Shown one piece after another: positions 56,370 to 64,000 of a DNA stretch of 64,000 nt. Under the pieces are notes generated by a model. It did not search any database, was not told where the DNA came from, and saw only the letters and a list, made by a program, of their open reading frames with translations. The number at the start of each line of letters is the position of its first letter. Position 1 is the stretch's first letter. Position numbers and translations under genes: made by a program. The stretch spans positions 3,224,598 to 3,288,597 of the forward strand of contig CP134874.1 of NCBI GenBank assembly GCA_037318855.1, given 5' to 3'. The stretch is from Candidatus Sedimenticola sp. (ex Thyasira tokunagai). Lineage in GTDB: Bacteria; Pseudomonadota; Gammaproteobacteria; Chromatiales; Chromatiaceae.

Positions 56370-59300
56370 ATGATGGCTGACACAACCAACACAACCGGTG
56401 TCGTAGGTACAGGCGCAGAGCCTGCATTCGACCTAAAAATTACCGATCCGACGCAGCTGCAGTCGGTTATCTTTACCCAGGACCCGGAAAATCCGGCCAA
56501 CCTGCTGGCGACACTCCCGGGTGGGGAAACCCAGACCTTTGCAGATTATCTGGTCCTCACCCAGGTCGGCCTTCCCCCCGCCTTAACCCTAACCGATGGT
56601 AGCGTCATCCCAGGCGAAGAGATCATCGCCCTTGTCGATGAGATCAACTACGACCTGCTGGCACCCGCCGCTGGCCCCACCGGCCCTAACGGCGCGGGTG
56701 GTGGCGCCGGGTTCACCCCCTATGGAACAGGAGCTCTTGGTGATCAGCTTCTTCACGGTCCCTATGGACCTGATCCCGGTGGTCTGCCTGAATTCGACCG
56801 CCCTGATTATGAGCTTCACCTTGCTGCGGCCAATACCAACGGTACCGTGGTGGTTGAGGTTATTGATAGCGCTTCCGGCTATGTAGGCGCCGGCTATGAA
56901 GACGGCCAGCCAAATCAGCATATTGGAGACTACTCCACAAGCGCTATGAAGATAGTGGTCACTATGGCACCCGGCAATGTTGATACCGAAAGAGTCGACC
57001 TGACACTGAGTGGTATTCCTGATGGGTCTGAACTCTATGTAGGCGGCACAACGCCGGGAGATCTGGTCACCGTCACTGGTGGCACCTACGTTGTAAACCT
57101 TCAGGGGCTGACAGATGCAGAGCAGCTTGCCCTGCTCGACTCGATCTATCTGATCGGTCCAAAAGACAGCGATGTCGATTTCACACTCTATGCAGAAGCA
57201 CGTTTCTCAGGCCCTTCAGGTGAACTTATCGTTCCCGTTGAAGCTCTCGTTGTTCTTGATGCCGTTGCCGAAGCAGCAGTTATTTCCCCACCAATCGAAG
57301 AGGACTTCATCTACAACTATTCCGAAGACAATGAGGATGGTGAACCTATCTTCGGCATCGGATTCAGTACCGAGACCACCGACAGTGACGGTTCCGAGGA
57401 TATCTCAAGAGTCATCCTCAACCCCCATGATGTAGGATTTGCTGCATCTGATGATCCCACTGCAGTCAATATGCTGATCGATGGTCAGCTGATCACTGAG
57501 GGCGCCGTAGTACAGGTGCGCGCCGGATTCTTTGACGGCAGCACAGGCCTGGTGGACGCCGTTGCCGGTTTTGACGGCGAAGGCACCCTTACCCTTACCT
57601 TTGATCCTGCAGATCAGGTCCAGAACGTTGACCTGACAGAGGGTGGTGAATACGCTGGTCTTCAGGTTCGCCTGCCCCAGCACTCTGATATGGACCTGAG
57701 CATAGACGCCACCGTCATTACCCGTGAGGCGGTGACCGACCCAACCCAAGAGATCACATTTGATAACAATGAGTCGGCCAAAACCGTTACTCTCATGCTC
57801 GATATTGAGGCAGTGGCTGACAAGCCGACCGATGTCACTATCACATTGGCAGCAGGTAGTGAGATGAATGAAGACACCACTGGAGCACTCATTGCTAGTG
57901 CCACCTTTGGTGACCACATTGATGGCTCCGAGCTTCACGAGCTTTATGTCCAGAACCTACATCCAGAGCTCAACCTCGGCACCCTCACTGCCGACCAGGG
58001 ATCAGGCTGGACACTCATCGACGACAGTAGCCATACCTATGACGGCTATTGGATGTACACCGTCGCTACAGAGGACTATGGCGTGGGCGGTAGCGTCAGT
58101 ATCGATGGATTAAACTTCACCCCACCAGCTGAATCCTACGACGATGTCGACCTGACGGTATACGCAGTCGCATATGACCATGACGACGGCAATTCCACGC
58201 CGACAGACGAGGCCACTACCAAGGGAAGCGGCCACATACAGGTGGACTCCGTGCCCGACCTTCCCGACAGCGAGCCAGGGATTGTGGATGAGACCGATAT
58301 GGAACCGACGGTGAGCACTTCCGGTGTTATTACCGTTGACTTCGGACAGGTCTACGCTGATGAAGGTACAGATTGGATAGGTGCCACTGTCAAAGGCAGT
58401 GATCTGTTCAGTGCACAAGATCACAACGGCATTGATGTCACCGCTGATCTGAAATCGGGTGGTGCAGCAGTCTCTGTCTACTTCAATACAGCAGACGGCA
58501 GCTACACCGGTTATACCGGTACCACAGCACCGGACAGCCTCGACTACAGTGCAGAGAGCACTATATTCACCCTGATATTCACTGGGGATGGTGGTACGCC
58601 CGGCACCTACGGTTATAGCTTTGAGCTGATCAAACCGCTGGATCACTATGATCCAACTGATCCGGACGAGGATGTCACCTTTAACTTCGGCATAGTCGCA
58701 GTCGATGCAGATGCTGAGCCTGATCTGGATACGGGAACACTCTCAATCCTGGTGGGTGATGATGCACCCATGATTCTGCCTGCTCCCGAGGGTTCTCACT
58801 TTAACTTTGAAAATGAGGTGGAACTCGGTCGCGGTGGAGGCAAGTGGGGTCTCTTTAACCCGACATATAACGACTGGACAGTCGAGAAAGGCAACATCGA
58901 GATCCAGGACGGTGCCGTACTTCCAGGAACAGATGGTTCACGCATCATTGAACTCGATGCCCACGGCGGCAGTACCACTAATGCAGTGGTTACAACCGTT
59001 ATCGATACCGGGGCCGAGGGCTACAACGGTCTTGTGGTCGATTTCTCATACTCACCGCGAGCTCACGGCAGAACCGATACCGGTGACACCAGCGCCTTCA
59101 AGATCTATCTTATCGACGCATCTGCCGATGCCTCGGCATGGGAGCCTGATGGCACTGGGGGCTGGCAACCGACAGCAGGTACCCTGGTTTATGGTGAATA
59201 TATCAACCCGGGTTCTGACACCGTAGGCTGGCAGAGTCTCAGCTTCGGAGCAGCCGTTCCTGATGGCGTAACCGAGATGAAGCTGGTACTCGTTGGCGCC

Positions 59301-61100
59301 GGCATTGATGACAGCTACGGCGCCCTGCTCGACAATATTAGTGTGAATCCGGGGAATGTTATTGAAGAGGATCCCAGCCAGCCACTATTGATCAATGTAC
59401 TTGAGATGGTGGACTTGGGTGCCGATGGTTTTGGCGCACTGATGCTGGTCGATGGCTCGGATAATCGAGTCACCAGTCTGAGCCTGCCTGAGGGTGAAGC
59501 AGTTATTACCACCAATGATGAAGGTGAAGCAGTAATCTCCTTCATGCCTTCACTCAACTACAACGGTTCACTGACCCTCGACTATGAAGTCACCGATTTC
59601 GACGGTGATCCGGTACAGGGGCAGGCCTATGTCGTTGTGACACCTGTCAATGATCCGCCTGTGGCCGATGACGTACTGACAGTGGCAGAGTCCCACTTCG
59701 GTGGTGAAATGCTGATGCTGGCAGACACTGACTTCAGAGGTATAGAGGAGATGCTTCCCAATGGGACGCTTTACTACAAGGTATTCGATGTTGACAACTT
59801 TGTAGATGACGGCCTGTTTGAAGCATCCAGCCTGGGTGGTGCAGACATCGAAGACCCACTGCATGAGTTGACCTTCAACGCCAGAACCCTGCCGGATGAG
59901 GGTACACTTTATCGTTACAACAGCACAGACGGCTTGGTTGAGCTGGGAATCGGAGATGCCTTCAGGTCCACCGACGAGGTGATATGGACGCTCAACGAAT
60001 CACAGATTCGTTATACCGAGGGAGAGGAGATAGTTGGTATTCCTGGAGATTGGGGTGATATCACTTTTACCCCCATGCCGAATGGTGAGGTGACCTATAC
60101 CAGTGAAGGTGTAGGTATTAATGACCTTAAAACCACCGGTCGGCCAGCTGACTGGGATGGTGATGATGCAAAATATGGTGATGATGAGTTGCTATGGCAG
60201 CAAATCGATGACGGTGTAGAGAAACTCTATATCGATATCCCAGACTCGATTTCTGCTTCGGTCAGCTTTGAGTGGTTGGCACCCGATGAAGAGGTCAATA
60301 TCAACTTCCACTACGAGCATGGATCATCACATACCATAACTGTCTATGGTACTTCCGGTGTGGATACACAATCTTTCACCGCACCTGATGGGAAGATCAT
60401 TGTAGGCATACAGGTCTGGTCTGGAACCAACGATAGTGAATTTATTGTCAGTGAGGTAGCCTACACTGTCGATGAGGGTGAAATGGAGCTCCCTGAGACC
60501 GTAGCATTCACCTATGACGTTACTGACTCAGAAGGGGCTACCAGTGAGCCCGCCACTGCTGAAATCATCATTGAGTCCGATGAAGTATCGAGCAATGACA
60601 ACGACTACCTGATTGGCGACGACGGTGATGATGACCTTGCCGGAGGCCTGGGTAACGATTACCTGGTGGGCGGTGCAGGAGACGATGAGCTTGCCGGTGA
60701 CGAAGGAGATGATCTGTTGGTAGGTGGTGAAGGTGACGACACCCTCAATGGTGGCATGGGCAGTGATAACCTCTATGGCGAAGAGGGTGCCGACACCTTC
60801 ATCTATACGGCAGGGCAGGTCGGTCATGACACTCTCCACGACTTCATGCCGGGAGAGGGTGATGTCATCAACCTTGATGTCCTGTTCGACAGCCTCAATA
60901 TTGATACCGCAGATCGAGGGGTGGAAGCCACACTGGACAGTGGCAATACGATACTGAAGGTTGGTACATACGATGGGGACGGAGTCTTCACCGATGCCAC
61001 CTCCGGTACCTTCTCAATCACTCTGGATGGCGTCGAACTGAGTGATCTTGATCTGGACGAGTTGATCGGCTCCGGTCACATCATCAGCGACGAGAGCTGA
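56370..61100 (+). CDS. Large type I secreted RTX protein with LapA-like N-terminus
   Basis: This 1576-residue acidic protein has no classical signal peptide. The N-terminal about 120 residues end with APAAGP near 98-103 and a Gly-rich stretch, reminiscent of the LapA retention module with its (T/P)AAG site for the LapG protease. Several Asp/Gly-rich repeat domains of Ig/cadherin style follow (about 130-830), then a jelly-roll-like segment (WGLFNPTYNDWTVEKGN). Tandem RTX nonapeptides (GDDGDDDLAGGLGNDYL type, about 1410-1470) precede a T1SS C-terminal signal of the VC_A0849 subclass. It is probably a calcium-dependent surface adhesin. No T1SS transporter, LapD or LapG gene is in the window. ATG 56370 (or 56373) has AGGAG upstream. 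Confidence 0.85.
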   Translation: MMADTTNTTGVVGTGAEPAFDLKITDPTQLQSVIFTQDPENPANLLATLPGGETQTFADYLVLTQVGLPPALTLTDGSVIPGEEIIALVDEINYDLLAPAAGPTGPNGAGGGAGFTPYGTGALGDQLLHGPYGPDPGGLPEFDRPDYELHLAAANTNGTVVVEVIDSASGYVGAGYEDGQPNQHIGDYSTSAMKIVVTMAPGNVDTERVDLTLSGIPDGSELYVGGTTPGDLVTVTGGTYVVNLQGLTDAEQLALLDSIYLIGPKDSDVDFTLYAEARFSGPSGELIVPVEALVVLDAVAEAAVISPPIEEDFIYNYSEDNEDGEPIFGIGFSTETTDSDGSEDISRVILNPHDVGFAASDDPTAVNMLIDGQLITEGAVVQVRAGFFDGSTGLVDAVAGFDGEGTLTLTFDPADQVQNVDLTEGGEYAGLQVRLPQHSDMDLSIDATVITREAVTDPTQEITFDNNESAKTVTLMLDIEAVADKPTDVTITLAAGSEMNEDTTGALIASATFGDHIDGSELHELYVQNLHPELNLGTLTADQGSGWTLIDDSSHTYDGYWMYTVATEDYGVGGSVSIDGLNFTPPAESYDDVDLTVYAVAYDHDDGNSTPTDEATTKGSGHIQVDSVPDLPDSEPGIVDETDMEPTVSTSGVITVDFGQVYADEGTDWIGATVKGSDLFSAQDHNGIDVTADLKSGGAAVSVYFNTADGSYTGYTGTTAPDSLDYSAESTIFTLIFTGDGGTPGTYGYSFELIKPLDHYDPTDPDEDVTFNFGIVAVDADAEPDLDTGTLSILVGDDAPMILPAPEGSHFNFENEVELGRGGGKWGLFNPTYNDWTVEKGNIEIQDGAVLPGTDGSRIIELDAHGGSTTNAVVTTVIDTGAEGYNGLVVDFSYSPRAHGRTDTGDTSAFKIYLIDASADASAWEPDGTGGWQPTAGTLVYGEYINPGSDTVGWQSLSFGAAVPDGVTEMKLVLVGAGIDDSYGALLDNISVNPGNVIEEDPSQPLLINVLEMVDLGADGFGALMLVDGSDNRVTSLSLPEGEAVITTNDEGEAVISFMPSLNYNGSLTLDYEVTDFDGDPVQGQAYVVVTPVNDPPVADDVLTVAESHFGGEMLMLADTDFRGIEEMLPNGTLYYKVFDVDNFVDDGLFEASSLGGADIEDPLHELTFNARTLPDEGTLYRYNSTDGLVELGIGDAFRSTDEVIWTLNESQIRYTEGEEIVGIPGDWGDITFTPMPNGEVTYTSEGVGINDLKTTGRPADWDGDDAKYGDDELLWQQIDDGVEKLYIDIPDSISASVSFEWLAPDEEVNINFHYEHGSSHTITVYGTSGVDTQSFTAPDGKIIVGIQVWSGTNDSEFIVSEVAYTVDEGEMELPETVAFTYDVTDSEGATSEPATAEIIIESDEVSSNDNDYLIGDDGDDDLAGGLGNDYLVGGAGDDELAGDEGDDLLVGGEGDDTLNGGMGSDNLYGEEGADTFIYTAGQVGHDTLHDFMPGEGDVINLDVLFDSLNIDTADRGVEATLDSGNTILKVGTYDGDGVFTDATSGTFSITLDGVELSDLDLDELIGSGHIISDES

Positions 61101-61128
61101 TAGACCGACAACCTAAAGGGAGGTAATG

Positions 61129-61159
61129 AAGAGGGGGCGCCAATAGCGCCCCCTCTTCT
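61129..61159 (+). terminator. Rho-independent terminator of the RTX gene
   Basis: A strong stem GAGGGGGCGC/GCGCCCCCTC with a CAATA loop (61131-61155) is followed by a T-rich TTCTATTTC. It lies about 30 bases past the stop. The remaining gap to 61398 shows no recognised element apart from upstream sequence for the next gene. Confidence 0.88.
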
Positions 61160-61398
61160 ATTTCTATATAGTTAGAGTCTATAAACACTCACTAATGAGA
61201 TGCTTTTTGAACAGAACTAGAAAATACAATTTCCCATTTTCCAGGTGAAGCACCCGCCAGTTCAGGTACTGTACGCAGACAGAACCTACTCCATTTTAGG
61301 TAGCATCAATTACATCTTTGTTGGTAATGATTTATCAATAAGATCCAACCATCATGTGTGGAACGATTTTTCTCACCTACAGACAATGAATTTACCTT

Positions 61399-61710
61399 AT
61401 GTTGTGGAACATCATGATGCATGCCCTAATGGGCTGGCTTGGACTCAACTACTTCGTCTTTACCACTGGCGGTATCGGAATGGCAGTTCTGGTGGTCTGT
61501 ATTACACAGGCCGTAGATCAGATACGGATACGCAAGCAAAAATGGCAGGAGATCGAAGCACTCCCTGCCAAAGAACAAGATATCGCCAAACAGGAACTAA
61601 CAGAATCCATCAATAAAATGATGGCGATGATCTATATCCAGAGCGTTATTCTTTACAGTGTGCTCATTCTGTTTACCGCTCATGCGGCACGAACTTATGG
61701 CTGGATGTGA
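61399..61710 (+). CDS. Small two-helix membrane protein of unknown function
   Basis: This 103-residue protein has two hydrophobic helices (about 12-35 and 75-95). A charged amphipathic segment lies between them (RIRKQKWQEIEALPAKEQDIAKQELTESINKMM). No family is recognised. No good ribosome-binding site is seen at ATG 61399; in-frame ATGs at 61414 and 61417 are alternatives. The PqqD-like gene follows after six bases, so the pair is likely an operon. It could anchor the PqqD-like protein at the inner membrane, which is inference only. Confidence 0.6.
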   Translation: MLWNIMMHALMGWLGLNYFVFTTGGIGMAVLVVCITQAVDQIRIRKQKWQEIEALPAKEQDIAKQELTESINKMMAMIYIQSVILYSVLILFTAHAARTYGWM

Positions 61711-61716
61711 TCCATT

Positions 61717-62124
61717 ATGAGAACTGAACAATATTTCTATCGTCTCAACGCCTTTACACGGCGCAATGATGAAGTTTCACTAATTAACAAAGACAACCTG
61801 AGTGAAACGGTCTCTGTTGAACCCTGGATGGGAACAGTCATTGCACTTGCAGATGGGCAGCATACCATTGCAGAACTTATCAGCTATCTTGCCGGCTGTT
61901 ATGAAGGCGATACGCCCGATACTCTAGAAAACACCATCGGTTCGGTTATTGAGCGTTTGGTTGAGTCAGAGATCATACAACTCTCAGACACCACCGTTGA
62001 ACTGCCATATCATCTTTCACGTGCACTAGAGGAACTTGACCCGGCAATTGCAAAACCGCTACTTGATGAGGATGGCTACAAGCAGACACAAACGAGTACA
62101 GGTAACAGTATCAATACTCACTAG
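61717..62124 (+). CDS. PqqD-like (RRE-type) small protein
   Basis: This 135-residue protein resembles PqqD family members: a beta-wing start (NDEVSLINKDNLSETVSVEPWMGTV), then ALADGQHTIAELISYLAGCYEG and an ERLVESEIIQL helix, the winged-helix outline of RiPP recognition elements. PqqD-type proteins bind precursor peptides for radical SAM enzymes or others. No radical SAM gene or precursor peptide is recognised nearby. The tail (DPAIAKPLLDEDGYKQTQT) is extra. A 160-bp palindrome begins at the last base of its stop codon. Confidence 0.6.
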   Translation: MRTEQYFYRLNAFTRRNDEVSLINKDNLSETVSVEPWMGTVIALADGQHTIAELISYLAGCYEGDTPDTLENTIGSVIERLVESEIIQLSDTTVELPYHLSRALEELDPAIAKPLLDEDGYKQTQTSTGNSINTH

Positions 62125-62283
62125 GGAGCCCCTGATTAAGTCTGGTTAGATTTAGGCTGAGATAAAATTGTTCTAATTTGTTTCGAGGTGAGCGGTAATA
62201 GCCATTCTGTTGCTGCGATCTTCGGAGAAAATTGGGGCAATTTTAGCCTGCGTAAAGCAATCATGGCTTGATCAGAGTCTCCC
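62124..62283. repeat. 160-bp long imperfect palindrome, copy 2
   Basis: It is the same length as the copy at 19423-19582 and shares long identical blocks (TTTAGGCTGAGATAAAATTG, ATTTTAGCC.GCGTAAAG, CTTGATCAG.GTCTCCC). It begins with GGGAGC at the stop codon of the PqqD-like gene and ends AGTCTCCC, flanked by TA on both sides. It separates the PqqD-like gene from the transporter gene; no other gene lies in 62125-62409. Confidence 0.8.
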
Positions 62284-62409
62284 TAAGCACTACGAATTAG
62301 CTGCCACAGAAGCAGCATATTCTGACAACAAAACGAGAATCACAACCTGTTAAGTAATTGCCTGGGGAGATTCTAACTCTATATTTATCTGTTATATCAG
62401 GTTTTTATT

Positions 62410-63450
62410 ATGGAAATTGTTCCTGAAAATAAGCCGTGGTTGAAGCATCTCTATCCGGGATATTTCTCCCTGACGATGGCTACCGGTATTATAGCAGTCG
62501 CGCTGGATATGCAGGGTTTCCAGGCACTAGCGAAAATATTTGGTGCATTCACCCTGATCTCCTGGTCTCTTCTGGTTATTCTCTATACATGGCGCTTGTC
62601 AATCTATCCGAAAGATGTGATCGAAAACCTTACTAATCCACGCACTACATTTATCTTCTTCACCTTTGTCGCCGCTACCGATATCAGCGGTTTGCTACTG
62701 TATGAGAACGGATTTCTGATGCTGGCATTGGGCTGTTGGATTGTGGCCTTCTGTTTCTGGTCAGCCCTGCTCTATTTCTGTTTTGGGGTACTCTGTTTTG
62801 CTCACGCCGACAGGAATATTAATGTGGTACACGGTGGTTGGCTCATTCTGATCGTCGGTACTCAGTCACTGGTGCTGTTGGGCGCAAAAATAGCAGGTGA
62901 TCTTGGTGAGTTTTCTGGCTATATGATGGTCGAGATCTATATGCTTTGGGGGCTTGGACTGATCTTCTACGCTATCTTCGTCACCCTCTTCTGCTACAGG
63001 ATTTTCTTCCTGCACATGGAGTTACATGACTACTCTCCTCTCATGTGGGTCATTATGGGAGCGGCGGCAATCAGCACCAATGCAGGTAGTAGTCTGCTAC
63101 TCACAGACCAAACAATGCCGGTACTGGCATCCCTGAATCCAGTTGTCCGTATGCTATCGATTATGATCTGGACATGGGCCACATGGTGGATACCACTACT
63201 AATCATTTTTGGGCTGTGGAAACACGGTTATCGCAAGGTACCTCTGGCCTACGAACCGATGCAATGGAGTATTGTATTCCCACTTGGCATGTATGCCGTC
63301 GCGACCTACAAACTGGCATTGGCAGCAGAATTCACACCATTGGTTTTCTTATCTGAAGCTATGCTCGGAGTTGCCGTGGTCGCATGGTTGGTGGTGATAA
63401 CCGCCTTGACCCGGAGCTTATTACTCGGCTGGAAGGAATCGCATAGTTGA
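62410..63450 (+). CDS. TDT-family (TehA/SLAC1-like) membrane transporter
   Basis: This 346-residue membrane protein has ten predicted hydrophobic helices. The N-terminus LYPGYFSLTMATGIIAVAL is the typical first-helix signature of the tellurite-resistance/dicarboxylate transporter (TDT) family. Members move anions, C4-dicarboxylates or sulfite across the inner membrane; the substrate here cannot be told from sequence. It follows an AT-rich gap of about 125 bases after the palindromic element. If the organism is a sulfur oxidiser, sulfite export would be one plausible role, offered as inference. Confidence 0.85.
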   Translation: MEIVPENKPWLKHLYPGYFSLTMATGIIAVALDMQGFQALAKIFGAFTLISWSLLVILYTWRLSIYPKDVIENLTNPRTTFIFFTFVAATDISGLLLYENGFLMLALGCWIVAFCFWSALLYFCFGVLCFAHADRNINVVHGGWLILIVGTQSLVLLGAKIAGDLGEFSGYMMVEIYMLWGLGLIFYAIFVTLFCYRIFFLHMELHDYSPLMWVIMGAAAISTNAGSSLLLTDQTMPVLASLNPVVRMLSIMIWTWATWWIPLLIIFGLWKHGYRKVPLAYEPMQWSIVFPLGMYAVATYKLALAAEFTPLVFLSEAMLGVAVVAWLVVITALTRSLLLGWKESHS

Positions 63451-63555
63451 TGGGTTTAGATAACCATCTACCTGAATAGAGTCGGCATATGAGCGTGTAT
63501 TAAACAGGAGGTCAAAACGTCTATCTATTCCTGTCCATATTCTACTGTTTCTCTT

Positions 63556-64000
63556 TCAAAGAAGTCCTTTGACAGGAACACCGTTCTGCTTCTCTTCACG
63601 CGAATAGATCTCATCCATGTTCTGTACCAGTCCGGTCACCAGTTCATCCTCTACAGCATCACGTACATCAACGATAACTACATCTACATTCATGGTCACC
63701 CCTGAGAGTGGATGGTTGGCATCAACAGTTATCTGATCTTCACTCACCGCCGTTACAGTTATAGGTTGCCGCCGTCCATCTTTTTTAGCGGCAAACGTCA
63801 TCCCGACAGATATATCCCCTTCAACCTCAAAATGACTTCTAGGGATCTCGCGTACCAGTGCGTCGTCGCGTTCACCATAGCCCTGTTTTGGCTCCAGAGT
63901 GAAGGTTAGCCTATCACCGGTACGTCTTCCCTCGATCTGTTCTTCCAAAGCAGGAAATACAGTTTGACGCCCCTGAATAAATGACAGTGGCTCACTGTCA
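63556..64000 (-). CDS. FKBP-type peptidyl-prolyl isomerase (SlyD-like), 5' end outside window
   Basis: The frame reads from the window edge (DSEPLSFIQGRQTVFPALEEQIEG) to the stop at 63556. It matches the FKBP/SlyD flap-and-core pattern, with an insert-in-flap domain (RRTGDRLTFTLEPKQGYGERDDALVREIPRSHF, MTFAAKKDGRRQPITVTAVSEDQITVDANHPLSG) and a closing VDVVIVDVRDA strand. Such proteins are chaperone-isomerases for prolyl bonds. There is no His-rich metal-binding tail; the C-terminus is short (GVPVKGLL). The start lies beyond 64000. Confidence 0.88.
   Translation of the reverse strand, partial: DSEPLSFIQGRQTVFPALEEQIEGRRTGDRLTFTLEPKQGYGERDDALVREIPRSHFEVEGDISVGMTFAAKKDGRRQPITVTAVSEDQITVDANHPLSGVTMNVDVVIVDVRDAVEDELVTGLVQNMDEIYSREEKQNGVPVKGLL

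Noticed and set aside
61245..61616. 123-codon plus-strand frame overlapping the small membrane protein
   Set aside because: It overlaps in another frame; the two-helix product at 61399 has better hydrophobic structure and sits six bases before the next gene.

Overview
The window looks like a chromosome segment of a gammaproteobacterium. Support comes from gene sets typical of that class: cysS-ppiB-lpxH, orn next to rsgA, ettA, queG, a DUF1249 (YqiB-like) gene, a YchJ-like protein, a hexameric-type citrate synthase, and a DUF1631-PilZ pair. A PEP-CTERM surface protein, small c-type cytochromes, a TlpA thioredoxin, side-by-side PEP synthase and pyruvate phosphate dikinase, several insertion sequences and many palindromic interspersed repeats would suit a Chromatiales-like or sulfur-oxidising lineage, perhaps host-associated. 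That placement is inference; no lineage-diagnostic sulfur or carbon-fixation gene lies in the window.

Layout. 1-5.3 kb: two inverted copies of one IS3-family element, both broken, flank a 269-bp three-armed palindrome, a DUF1249 gene, an AT-hook histone H1-like gene and a REP-like composite repeat. 6-11.2 kb: thioredoxin, adk, htpG, pgm. 11.5-14.6 kb: a PEP-CTERM protein and two tandem secreted FGE/SUMF1-fold proteins. 15.3-26.2 kb: ppsA, a solitary dihydrolipoyl dehydrogenase, an SH3 lipoprotein, a cytochrome/lipoprotein pair, ettA and ppdK. 26.5-31.6 kb: cysS, two cyclophilins, lpxH, a Bax-like glucosaminidase and an orphan HicA-like protein. 31.7-38.5 kb: a REC-PAS-GGDEF-EAL protein, a REC-HPt fragment that resembles the tail of a hybrid kinase, then two tandem IS1380-family elements. 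38.6-43.3 kb: queG, a metalloprotease-like gene, a secreted small protein, an IS4-family element with a 9-bp target duplication, and a TlpA operon. 43.4-48.3 kb: gltA, orn, an M48 protease, a cytochrome and rsgA. 48.5-51.9 kb: an envelope-sensing two-component operon. 52.1-56 kb: DUF1631-PilZ, a lytic transglycosylase and YchJ. 56.4-63.5 kb: a 1576-residue type I secreted RTX protein with a LapG-like site, a small membrane protein plus a PqqD-like protein, and a TDT transporter. The window ends inside an FKBP/SlyD-like gene.

How the parts may fit. ppsA and ppdK give two routes between pyruvate and PEP, with pgm and gltA as central carbon neighbours. The GGDEF-EAL protein, the PilZ protein and the LapA-like secreted protein are plausible parts of a cyclic-di-GMP surface-attachment circuit, although they are not one operon. 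The most unusual material is the structured repeats: at least five kinds of long imperfect palindrome fill the intergenic gaps, and the three-way junction at 1732-2000 is the most striking. The orphan PqqD-like/membrane-protein pair, and the SUMF1-fold pair that lacks the usual catalytic cysteines, are the protein-coding candidates for undescribed function.
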